DNA from: Chara braunii
Lineage: Eukaryota; Streptophyta; Charophyceae; Charales; Characeae
Assembly: GCA_003427395.1 (NCBI GenBank)
Contig: BFEA01000026.1
Coordinates: 2,525,519 to 2,555,518 of the forward strand
Direction of reading: 5' to 3'
DNA length: 30,000 bases
Below are positions 1 through 7,999 of this stretch, piece by piece (within the stretch, counting starts at the first letter, position 1; every line of letters starts with the position of its first letter). The notes beneath the pieces were generated by a model that was not told the DNA's origin, did no database searches, and saw only the letters and a program-made list of their open reading frames with translations. The translations under genes and the position numbers were made by a program.

Positions 1-460
1 GGTTGCCTACTTGGGTCCGACAAGGATTCTGCAAAGTGACTTGCTTCATCCCCAAGCGTGCCTTACGAATGTCGTGCGGTGAGAAGTAGTTGGCGGTTGC
101 ACCACAATCAACCAACGCACGGATGTAACGGCCATTAATGTAGAGTTTGAAGAAGATAAACTTCGTTCTCCCTTGCGCGCGTTCTTGCTTCATATGAGCC
201 CAGCGCGTCAACAAAGCATGGAAGTCAATTTCTTCCGACTCTACCCAAGGCTCTTTGTATAGGATGTGTATCTTCTCAGCCTTGGAATCAGCATCAGATG
301 GGGTTTCAGGAGAGGTTTGCTGAGTGGTATCAGAATCCAGAGAAGGATCTGTACTTACATGTTCAGCCTCTCCATCTGTAGAGTGTGCTGATGATGTCTC
401 TACCCCCGTTGCTGGTTTCCCTGCTGCAATCTGAAACAATGTTGGACTGAATGTCCCGGT
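1..460 (-). CDS. pol: retrotransposon aspartic protease, start of Pol (partial)
   Basis: On the minus strand a frame shifted -1 relative to gag is open from about 460 to the window edge; its upstream boundary is a TAA at 461-463. The first part is a Ser/Thr/Asp/Glu-rich linker. It then reads KFIFFKLYINGRYIRALVDC followed by GATANYFSPHDI, the hydrophobic-hydrophobic-D-x-G-A pattern of the retropepsin catalytic loop. The usual D-S/T-G is D-C-G here. There is no convincing ATG, so expression probably relies on frameshifting from gag at 415-421. RT, RNase H and integrase would follow beyond position 1 but cannot be seen. Confidence 0.8.
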
Positions 461-2256
461 TTAGTGCAATGCAGGCAAACCCCTTTTTTCACCCTGTGTT
501 TCCACTCACTTTCACTGATCCGGAGATCTACCCATGGTTTCGTGGAAGGATCTTCCGGTTTGGGTGGAATTTTCGCTCCCTTGGGAAGAAGAATGATGTT
601 AGTATTGTTCTTCATTGTGGTCCTCGGTCCCTTACTTTTAAAGGCAGTCTTTTTAAAGGCATTTATAGATTCATCGTCGTTCACATACTCAGACTCATGG
701 GCTGACAAAGAGCAAGATGCCCCGCACTCTTGCTCTTGATCGTCATCAAGAGAAGATTCCTCCACCAGGGTCTCCTCGTCAGCCTCAAGCAGATCGTGTG
801 CTGCAAAACGGTTGCTGCCTGGAAACCGTTTGCGGCTGGTGGTATTTTTGCCACTTGATCCACCCGGGAGGTCGTGTGCCTCCAGCTTGACTAAATCCCG
901 CATGAGGGTAAGCCAATCTGTATATGCGCTGAGTCCGAGCCCTAGGCGATCTTTTAGAGTAGAGGGGACCGTACCTTTTATCACATCCAAACAAGACTGC
1001 GCAGTCATCTCCAGATCCGAAGTAGCAAAGAGTTTACTAACATACTGCTGCAGGCTATGCATGGTGCCGGTCCACTTGCTGTGCTTGAGCTTGTCAAGCT
1101 CAAGTCTAGCTTTGGCTGCAGCATGTGGATCAGCATACTGTTTGATCAAGAGATCCTCGAGCGTGGCGGTAGGCGTAGCCTTCAACCATTTGTTCAGGTC
1201 TATTCTTTTATAGCCTGATTGGACAACTTGGGTTTCCAAGAAACCCCTCACGACGAGCTCCACATTAGTCCCTAGGATAGACGACTGGGTTGACGGGGGG
1301 GTCCCCAACACATCAAAGTAGGATCGCATGGAGCTGATCCAAGACTCGATGTTGTCCTTTCCGTCATACTTGGACGGAATCTGCGCCGCCTTCCTGTCAA
1401 TGTAAGCAAAGCTGCCGCTAAGACCAGCCATTGTCTGGTCCGAACTCGGGACTGCAACAGTTCCAGAATTCCCTGCACTTTCACTTGCCGCTGCAGCAGC
1501 AGCAGCAGCAGCGGGGTCTGGACCTGCTGCAGATCCGGATTGGCTGTTAGCCACACTCAAAGACGAAGAAGAAGTAGAAGAAGACACATCTAGAGGGGCA
1601 AAAACAGACTGACACGCAGCACTAGAAGCAGGATAGGTAGACAGAAGTATGCTTTGGTCTGGCTGCACATTAGCAAACTGTTGCATCTGGTCACGGTGCT
1701 GCTGCGCCATCAGGGCCATGTCCTCGCGCAACTTCTTAAGTTCGTCGAACACTTTCGCGAGTTGGCCAGTGTGGTCCTCAACAGTCCAGACGTCCACCAA
1801 AGCCCGGAGGAGTGGAACGGTTTTCTCTTCCACCTCCGCATCGGTCAGGGCAGGCACGGTACAAAAAATGGCTTCATGAGCCTTTACCTTTTCCTCCCTC
1901 TCCTTTTCTTTCTCTTCCTCCTCCCTCTTCAATGCTTTCTCATAGAAGAATCGGTACTTCGCTTTCTCTGCCGCACGGGCAGCGTCCATTTGCAGCTTCC
2001 AATCTGCTGCAGATGCCATGATGGAGGACGAGGGAGTCAATAAGTCTCTCAAGAGGGGTCCGTACTTCCTTACTTGTCTGGGACGAACACTCCTCTTCCC
2101 TCTCCTCACTCCCTCAAGAGCAACACTCAGAAGCTTCTCCCTTCTCTGTCTCTCTCTCGTTTGCGACCGTGTAGACGCAGGCATTAATGAACCCAATGTA
2201 AGAAACAGCTTGAAATCAGTCAGAAGAGAAGGTAGAACTCCTAGCCGGAGCGGCAA
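400..2256 (-). CDS. gag: retrotransposon Gag (capsid/nucleocapsid) polyprotein
   Basis: This is a 618-aa open frame. The N-terminus is basic, followed by a highly charged helical or coiled-coil stretch at about residues 83-128 (EEEEKEKEREEKVK) and a second at about 155-196. A low-complexity Ser/Ala region includes an Ala run near residue 250, encoded by a GCA/GCT tract. A retrotrans_gag-like capsid region spans about 295-455 (KYDGKDNIESW, later LKDRLGLGL). An acidic linker at about 490-508 precedes a C-terminal CCHC zinc knuckle, CLHCTKPGHSVQHC, at residues 594-607. Gag assembles the cytoplasmic particle and the knuckle binds element RNA. The stop is at 400-402. The start at 2256 gives the longest frame; Met25 or Met79 are alternatives. 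Protease lies downstream in the -1 frame with an overlap of about 60 nt. Confidence 0.85.
   Translation of the reverse strand: MPLRLGVLPSLLTDFKLFLTLGSLMPASTRSQTRERQRREKLLSVALEGVRRGKRSVRPRQVRKYGPLLRDLLTPSSSIMASAADWKLQMDAARAAEKAKYRFFYEKALKREEEEKEKEREEKVKAHEAIFCTVPALTDAEVEEKTVPLLRALVDVWTVEDHTGQLAKVFDELKKLREDMALMAQQHRDQMQQFANVQPDQSILLSTYPASSAACQSVFAPLDVSSSTSSSSLSVANSQSGSAAGPDPAAAAAAAAASESAGNSGTVAVPSSDQTMAGLSGSFAYIDRKAAQIPSKYDGKDNIESWISSMRSYFDVLGTPPSTQSSILGTNVELVVRGFLETQVVQSGYKRIDLNKWLKATPTATLEDLLIKQYADPHAAAKARLELDKLKHSKWTGTMHSLQQYVSKLFATSDLEMTAQSCLDVIKGTVPSTLKDRLGLGLSAYTDWLTLMRDLVKLEAHDLPGGSSGKNTTSRKRFPGSNRFAAHDLLEADEETLVEESSLDDDQEQECGASCSLSAHESEYVNDDESINAFKKTAFKSKGPRTTMKNNTNIILLPKGAKIPPKPEDPSTKPWVDLRISESEWKHRVKKGVCLHCTKPGHSVQHCFRLQQGNQQRG
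415..421 (-). promoter_or_regulatory. candidate -1 ribosomal frameshift site G GGA AAC
   Basis: The minus strand reads GGGAAAC, phased in the gag frame as G GGA AAC, which fits the canonical X XXY YYZ slippery heptamer. It lies inside the gag/pol overlap, 12 nt before the gag stop, and a -1 slip enters the protease frame, which is open from there to the window edge. A possible stimulatory stem (TCAGC..CTCT..AGAG..GCTGA) starts about 23 nt downstream, further than the usual 5-9 nt, so the stimulator is uncertain. Confidence 0.6.
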
Positions 2257-3485
2257 TTCATTTGGACTCGAGAGCAGTCATCAAAACAAAAAAAAGATCA
2301 AAGAGATCTGATCCAGCCACACAGTCTGGACTGACTACGTATGGGGTCCTCCCAAGCCTAGCCGACCTCAGCTCCGTGAAAACACAGCAAATCAGATTCA
2401 AGATGTACAGCGAAATGCAAGAGAGAATTGAGTGGTGTCCAAGGTGCGAGTCAGGAGGCGGATCGTGCGGTAAAGTCTGATAAAACGTCTCAGCGGAGAT
2501 CCCCTCCGCAACGAGTGTCCTGGTCCGAAAGCATAAAGTCCGAGTCCCAATCAGATAGAGCAAAGTAACTGACGTCAACAGATTTGGCCTGAGGGGCCCT
2601 TCTTGTTTGGGCCCGGTCCCACTGAGTCCCAAACGGTCCCAGTGGAGTCAGAACCGGGTCCCAACCAACAAGAGTTCCACAAAGACCTACTCTGTCCCTA
2701 CCAAATTGAAAAACGAAATTTTGCCCCAGAAAGAACCTGTAGACTACGGCCGTTCATAATGAAATAAACAAAGCATTGTAGAGAGATATCACATGGCAAA
2801 CAAGATACTCCATTCATTCACTCGTCAGGAGGTAGGCAGTTCACACACCTCACACACAATCAAGACTATGGAGGATGGAAGAAGAACCCAGAGAACCCCA
2901 ACAGGCAGTCAATTCCATGCACACACACATGGGCATCCCGGTGGCACGGCACTTACCTGAGTGGTCGGGCTCTTGAGATGAAAAAGAACTCACCCCCCTC
3001 TCACATAGTCCTCCTGACCCAATTAGCATCCTCTACACTAGTGTCCTATCATCTAGGAGGGTCAACATCTACCCCAGAGTACAAAGTCGGATCCCCCGTC
3101 AATGTTGAAGACCAAAGCAGCAACTTGTAGTCCGTAGGTGCAGATATGGCTGCCACCCTCAAGCTCGCCTGACTTGAGGGGAGCCCTAAAGTCACTCCTT
3201 GTCTTCCTTGAAGTCCAGATTCAAGTTGTAGGTGCCCTTCACTGTTGCCTCTCTCACATTGCATCACGAAGTCCCACCTTGTGTCTCGCCACCACAAACA
3301 TGCACTCAAACAACCTGGTCGGGTCTAGTGTCGACCCTACACGGCCCTGCCAGGTGGGAGCAGCTTCCCTTCACCACGCTGCCCCACTTAACCCTAACTT
3401 CCAGCCCTAACCCTAAGTGGTTAGCCCTTACCACTAGGGTTAGGGTTATGGCAGCAAAGTCAACTCTTGCCAGCAAGTAGAATCC
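2257..3485 (-). other. Element 1 leader (5' untranslated region)
   Basis: This is the stretch of about 1.2 kb between PBS and gag start on the minus strand. I found no convincing ORF or protein motif. It holds a telomere-like hairpin (3405-3445) and short runs of GGTCCCA-type sequence around 2615-2665. A leader this long is compatible with packaging and translation-control functions, but that is inference. Confidence 0.5.
3405..3448 (-). promoter_or_regulatory. strong telomere-motif hairpin downstream of PBS
   Basis: CCCTAACCCTA-A-GTGG (3405-3420) pairs with CCACTAGGGTTAGGG (3431-3445), giving 15 base pairs with one bulged A and a 10-nt loop. It begins about 37 nt downstream of the PBS in the retrotransposon RNA, where packaging or dimerisation hairpins usually lie. 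The arms are built from TTAGGG-like units. The function is inferred. Confidence 0.5.
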
Positions 3486-3498
3486 GCTCCGATACCAA
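3486..3498 (-). other. primer-binding site (initiator Met tRNA type)
   Basis: The minus strand reads TTGGTATCGGAGC directly after an LTR end in ...CGTAACA. This matches the plant retrotransposon PBS TGGTATCAGAGC with one change. The same 13-mer occurs at the PBS of the second element (24771-24783), so both use the same primer class. Confidence 0.75.
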
Positions 3499-3725
3499 TG
3501 TTACGATCCTTTCGAAGTATACATTCATCTGAAAGTACAATGCCATCCAATTGCAAAAAGAAGTGAATGAGCTTGAGAGGAAAGAGAGGGAAAGAAGAAT
3601 AAGAAGCAGTGAGAAAGAAGAAGATGATGATGTACTCCAGCATAGACCAATGTCAAGGCTCTTCTTCTTCGCCAACCAATCCCTTCCTCCTTGTCTCCTC
3701 CCTCTTATTCAAACAAGAAATAACA
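3499..3725 (-). repeat. candidate 5' LTR of Element 1
   Basis: The 3' end is well placed: ...GGATCGTAACA immediately before the PBS. The other end is tentative. TGTTAT at 3725 on the minus strand gives a TG...CA unit of 227 bp with short inverted ends (TGTTA/TAACA). The true LTR may be longer and reach the adapter junction at 4191. No second copy is in the window to confirm the length. Confidence 0.35.
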
Positions 3726-4190
3726 ATAATAATGTTGAATGACTGAACCAGAATCAATGTCCGAATCCCACTTCTACTGCAGGCACAACATGAGGTCCAC
3801 CATAGCCATGGCCACCCTTCTTCTTCCTCTACATACAGGCCGAGGCTATGGCGGACTACTGAGGCTTCAGCCTCCCGTCCAAAGGACAACCCAAAGCAGT
3901 TATGTCGCTGCCCCACTTCAAGGTCATCACCATGCAGCTATGCCGCTGCTCACTCAGCCACCATGCCTGACTCTGTCCCGAGCTTCGTTGATGCGGCACT
4001 ACCCCCACTGGGGCCTTCCTGATTCAGCGCCTAGCAAGGAGATGAAGATGGTGTCTACCATAGCCAGTAAGTGCCTCGCCACTCTCCTCCTTGGTCCCCT
4101 TCTCCCTCCTCCTACCGGTAGAGCTCCACCATAGCCAGGGTGGAAGCTCCCGGCTTCTTCCTCCCAGCAGTGCTGTGGTACTCAGCGCTA
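3726..4190. other. unassigned, possibly U3 of Element 1 LTR
   Basis: I recognise no gene. Several in-frame stretches are open, but their composition (repeated GCTATGGC-type words) does not resemble a protein family I know. It could be LTR sequence if the LTR is longer than the minimal call. Confidence 0.3.
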
Positions 4191-4226
4191 GTCTCTTATA
4201 CACATCTAGATGTGTATAAGAGACAG
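4191..4226. other. Nextera mate-pair junction adapter (sequencing artefact)
   Basis: GTCTCTTATACACATCT (4191-4207) is joined head-to-head to AGATGTGTATAAGAGACAG (4208-4226). These are the two inverted Tn5 mosaic ends of the Nextera mate-pair circularisation junction, lacking only the outer two bases on the left. Translating it gives the notorious contaminant peptide VSYTHLDVYKRQ. It is not biological sequence, and the flanks may be artificially joined. Confidence 0.97.
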
Positions 4227-5260
4227 CTACTTGCCTCCTGGGCGGTGACTTCCAGGCCGCTCGGCCTCTCCAAGCAACCGGTACTTCCTCCGTTTCGGAG
4301 GGAAACATCATTGCAGACCCTGATATTACCCGTACAGGCTCTAGACTCAGACTGGTTGGACTGGTACCGGCCTAGACCTACCCTACCGCTACTGGACTCT
4401 AAAAATGCCAACTTTGTCTTTTTCTGCTCGGCCTCCAGTACCCCCTCACGCCAACTGCAGTGGGGTGCAGTATCGGCCTACCGGCCTATTTGAGTGTTTT
4501 TCCATTACCCCAAGGGCCGCGGCGCCGCTAGCTTCGCCACTTGAGTGTTTTTCCCTGCAACAACCCTCAATGCCACGGCCACAGGTAAGTACCGGCCCTA
4601 CGGGCCTGCCAAACAAGCAAGTACCCTTGCGGGTCACACACACACTCATACCGACAAGCACTCAGACAGGCACGCAGGTCACAAGCACGCACACACAGAC
4701 AGACTTAGAAAACACAGCAGAATGCGGGAATCTCAGCAAGGCATCCATTCCATCGGCAGAACTTCAGAAATCAGCAGTGTTCTCAGTCTGTGTTTTGACG
4801 GGTCATTACAGGAATATAAGGCGGCGTATCTTTCCATGTTTTAGATCAAATTTCGTTCTCATTCTCCTCGAGGATACGTGCCCGTTGAAGCACAAAACGA
4901 ACGGATCGTGAAACCTCCAAATCTACTGAAAACAAAAAATAATGAATCAGTGAATCTACACACCACTGCAGTATGTACTTGTATTCGAACATGTGCCAAC
5001 AGGCCATGCCACACGGATTTGCTGTGTCATTTCCTTGGGCCCGCCCCCCTGTCCCAACCACTTTCCCAAGACTGGCAGTCGGGCCTCACGGGGGCGTTAC
5101 GCGACACCCACGTAAAGGAAAAAAAAAAGGATTGCCTTCGTATTCCCTACCAACTCATACAGCTCGATCGACAAGAAATACCCCCCCTATGAAGCCGCAC
5201 TCCTTAATTACTCTTTAAATCAAGGACATATGAGATACAGCGCAGAATTACTTTTCTTTA
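4227..5260. other. unassigned noncoding sequence
   Basis: No protein family or RNA was recognised. It contains CA-rich microsatellite-like sequence (about 4635-4700, ACACACACTC and relatives) and a GGTAAGTACCGG word near 4583 that resembles a splice donor, but no exon context supports it. Confidence 0.4.
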
Positions 5261-5261
5261 A

Positions 5262-5422
5262 ATGCACCACATGCGCACACGCACCACATGCCGCATACCG
5301 CACCGCACGGCGCACGGCGCATGGCACACGCACACTCGCCCCGGAGAAGTGCACCGCAGAAGTGCACCGCCCGGCGCACCGCAGAAGTGCACCGCCCGGC
5401 GCACCGCAGAAGTGCGCCGCAT
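5262..5422. repeat. GC-rich tandem repeat (CGCACC words and 25-bp unit)
   Basis: The left part is an irregular run of CGCACC/CGCATA words. From about 5345 a 25-bp unit, AGAAGTGCACCGCCCGGCGC plus ACCGC, repeats about three times. GC content is far above the neighbours. The short open frames across it are by-products of the repeat. Confidence 0.8.
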
Positions 5423-6060
5423 TGAAAATGAAAAAGGTTTCAATGGTACAATGTTCAGAGACCCAACATCTGAACGGTGAGTAGGGTCACATTTTTATCT
5501 CCTACCCGGCCTACCGCCTCATCCAGCCCCGATTGACAAAAGATACACTGTCTGAAACTAATCTCCTTAAGTAGTTTTCCAGCCCCCCAGTCCCCCAAAG
5601 AAAAACACCTGGAAACAACGTGTTCATGCCTGCTTCCGGATGTTCGGATCATGCACAGGACAGCCCCGCCTTCCGTTTGTTCAGAAACTCAGCCAATGGG
5701 CCTCTGCCGACCAGTCGGCTGCAAATTGGTTGGCCATCGGCATCGGCCATTGGCTGATATGCTATCCTGATTTTCACTGATATACTGGTGGTTAATTGAA
5801 TCGAGGTGTCCCACTCAAGCCAGGTGATCACACTGGTTTGGCTCTATCTGCTTACCTCTCCGTGTTCATGGGGGGTCTTACCCAATATCTGACCTGCAAG
5901 GTTAGATGTTTGTGCTGTCTGCGAAGCCAGGAATAACACAGAGGTCCTTTCCTGTGAAAATGTTCAGAAGATGGGAAACGACAAAGCCTTACTTGCCACA
6001 GCCGTTGCTATGGTGAGCCTTCTCCCAGCATGCAATCAACTTCATTAGCAGAGGAGGCAG
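5423..6060. other. unassigned sequence with nested inverted repeats
   Basis: No gene was recognised. At 5689-5757 an 11-bp perfect inverted repeat (TCAGCCAATGG / CCATTGGCTGA) encloses a second perfect stem, GCCGAC-CA-GTCGGC (5706-5719). Confidence 0.5.
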
Positions 6061-6130
6061 AGAAGGAGGAGGAGGAGGAGGAGGAGGAAGAGGGAAGAGG
6101 GAAGAGGGAAGAGGGAAGAGGGAAAGTGGA
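6061..6130. repeat. GGA / GGGAAGA purine microsatellite
   Basis: About eight GGA units are followed by about four GGGAAGA heptamers. Open frames across it are low complexity. Confidence 0.9.
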
Positions 6131-6239
6131 GGAAGAGAAGGAAAAACTGTTAGGGAATTGTACAAGAAGGGGTGGAGTTATTGGACGGACCATCGAACTA
6201 GTCTGGTGAAGCAGTTGTATAAACAGACGTTACAGCAGT

Positions 6240-6310
6240 TGTGGTGCTGAGTGTTGTTACGGACTGTCTGCTTTTCTAGTTCATAGATATGTGAAAATAT
6301 ATGTAAGCTA
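6240..6310 (-). repeat. first copy of dispersed CACATATCTATGAA repeat
   Basis: The minus strand contains TCACATATCTATGAACTAGA, matching a second copy at about 7070-7130 (TCACATATCTATGAATTAAA). Both translate in one minus frame to SHIYEL followed by basic residues and an Asn, so a decayed coding repeat is possible. I do not recognise the family. Confidence 0.45.
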
Positions 6311-6378
6311 TCGTCAAACAGAACTGCCCGGTAAACAGTCGGCCGAGAGGGAGAAGAGGACAACAAACGAGGGGCTGC

Positions 6379-6415
6379 GACAAACTGTTTCGTTGGAGTT
6401 TCACCGACTCATCAG
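6379..6415 (-). ncRNA. hammerhead ribozyme core, type I-like with short stem III
   Basis: The minus strand carries CTGATGA (6415-6409), a 17-nt stem-loop II opening with G and closing with C (6408-6392), then GAAA (6391-6388). Stem III is ACA/TGT with a 3-nt GTT loop (6388-6380), followed by C6379 as cleavage nucleotide (GUC, cut between 6379 and 6378). All catalytic-core positions I can check are present. Stem II has pairs G-C, U-A, mismatch, G-C, G-C. Stem I is weak: one pair next to the core, then a possible GAGGG/CCCTC helix (6429-6425 with 6373-6369). Short-stem-III hammerheads are known from Penelope-like elements and retrozymes. No such protein is recognisable nearby, so this is probably a fragment or a decayed copy. 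Confidence 0.6.
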
Positions 6416-6695
6416 GAGGCTGAACCCTCAGCAGTCTGCAGAATCCCCTAACTGATTACACTGTAAGTGATAATCCACCTTAACCCCGGTTGTGGCTAAG
6501 CACCAACGACTGCCCGACAACTGATACCCCTGAGGTGGGCACCAACCACTGCCCTCAAGGTACCAGTGACGAAAATCAAAGCAGACTATCACTCACCCAC
6601 ACCAGATGGAAAACTCTACATATATATCGATGTATATGTTGTATTGAGAATGCTCAGTTAGGTCTTCCATGTGTTCATCCACCTCATCCTTACAA

Positions 6696-6739
6696 CGTAT
6701 GTCCTCTCTGTCTTCAACGTATGTCCTCTCTGTCTTCAA
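6696..6739. repeat. 22-bp tandem duplication
   Basis: The unit beginning CGTATGTCCTCTCTGTCTTC, plus AA, occurs twice back to back. Confidence 0.85.
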
Positions 6740-7680
6740 GGACAGACTTGTTCTTGAGCCTTTTCTTATCCTCTCCTTTGCCTTCATCTTCATCCCACAC
6801 TCCTTACTTTCCCGTACTTTGCCTCTGTTGTCTTCCTTTTGCTTTGTCTTCTCTCCATCTCTTTTCTCTGTGGTTATCCCCTCCCCCTTTACTCTGCTTC
6901 TTTCTCACAGTGTACAAGTGGACCGTTATGGCACACGGGTGCGGGCAGCTCGCGCTCAACTGCATCAATGTGGTGAGCCTTGTTGTGACCGGCACGGTGA
7001 AGGGGGAGTTAAAAGAACAATGAGAAAAATGAATGGTTTCAGCGTGCTCTTCATGTTTGTCTTGTGGATTTTTGTTCCGCAAATTGCGCTCTTTTAATTC
7101 ATAGATATGTGACAACATATAGGGGTGAGAGCGAATCAGATCGCTCACAATGTGCTATTCAGTTCTTGCCCCACACACTAGAAGTCGAAACTGCTCACAA
7201 TGGAACAAAGTAGACCAATCTGGTTTTACCCAACATCATGCCAACTTTGGAATGACAAGCCACTTGAAAGAGCAAGGGAGGAGATGAAGAGGCAGGGGGA
7301 AGAGAGGGGGGGCCGGATGGGGGTCAAACACATAGGAACATCAAGAAATTACCTTGGCATACTTGTCTTCTTCCTGCATAAATTTCTTTGCTCTGCTAGG
7401 AACGTACTTCCACAGTGGCGTCCCGCCAACCCAGGAGGTCTCATGGGATATGGGCGCATTCCTGCACCCATGCCCAGTGCCATTCTTAATACACATCAAC
7501 TTCTCCTTGTGGATCCGCCTACAGTGCTCCAGCCATCTAGCCAAGATGAAAGCAAGATTTGCAGCAGCCGCTGATTTTAGCGTTTGCAAGTTTGCATAGA
7601 TTATTGAACTTTTACAATTTGTGATATTGGAGATGGAAATGTTATGAATCTTATGATGCTTGTCCAGGCATTGATGGACT
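6740..7680. other. unassigned noncoding sequence
   Basis: No gene was recognised. It holds a pyrimidine-rich stretch (about 6740-6910) and the second copy of the SHIYEL repeat (about 7070-7130, minus). The open frames present show no family signature. Confidence 0.4.
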
Positions 7681-7871
7681 CTCAAGTGGAAAGATCCTAC
7701 ATGAACTGCATTGCAATGTAGAAGAGAAACAATGCGATGGAGGAGGAGGAGGAGGAGGAGGAGGAAGAACAACAACAAGGAGTAGGCGGAGGAGGAGAAA
7801 GAAAGCTCAAGTGGACAGTTCATACATGAATTCATTGCAATGTGGGAGAGAGAGAAAATTCATTGAGGACA
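7681..7871. repeat. 126-bp-period direct duplication with GGA tract
   Basis: CTCAAGTGGAAAGATCCTAC (7681 onward) recurs as CTCAAGTGGACAGTTCATAC (7807 onward). Both are followed by ATGAA and CATTGCAATGT. The left copy runs into a (GGA)n array (about 7738-7768). Confidence 0.75.
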
Positions 7872-7899
7872 AAGACGATGAAGAAGATGAAGAAAACGA

Positions 7900-7998
7900 C
7901 ACTCGGGAGGAGGAAGAAGAAGAAGAGGAGGAGGAGGAGGAGGAGGAAGAGGAGGAAGAGGAGGAAGAGGAGGAAGAGGAGGAAGTGGAGGAGAGGGA
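7900..7998. repeat. GAA/GAG microsatellite
   Basis: About 100 bp of interrupted GAAGAGGAG units. It produces poly-Glu and poly-Arg frames that are not evidence of a gene. Confidence 0.9.
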
Positions 7999-7999
7999 T

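Larger units (their letters stand above)
1..3725 (-). mobile_element. Ty3/gypsy LTR retrotransposon, 5' half (Element 1)
   Basis: In minus-strand order this holds a candidate LTR (3725-3499), an iMet-type PBS (3498-3486), a leader of about 1.2 kb, an intact gag ORF, and the start of protease-pol running off the window edge. Gag and PR sit in different frames, linked by a possible -1 frameshift site. The rest of pol and the 3' LTR lie outside the window. The 618-codon gag is uninterrupted, unlike the second element in this window, which suggests a younger or better preserved insertion. The LTR upper limit is uncertain, and the adapter at 4191-4226 means sequence above about 4190 may not belong beside it. 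Confidence 0.8.

Noticed and set aside
4024-4493. Open frames on both strands containing VSYTHLDVYKR
   Set aside because: They translate the synthetic adapter junction at 4191-4226.
4575-4600. Splice donor GGTAAGTACC as evidence of a host gene
   Set aside because: A lone donor-like word with no matching exon, acceptor or protein similarity.
5262-5422. CRISPR-like regularly spaced repeats
   Set aside because: The units are contiguous tandem repeats without unique spacers, in eukaryotic sequence.
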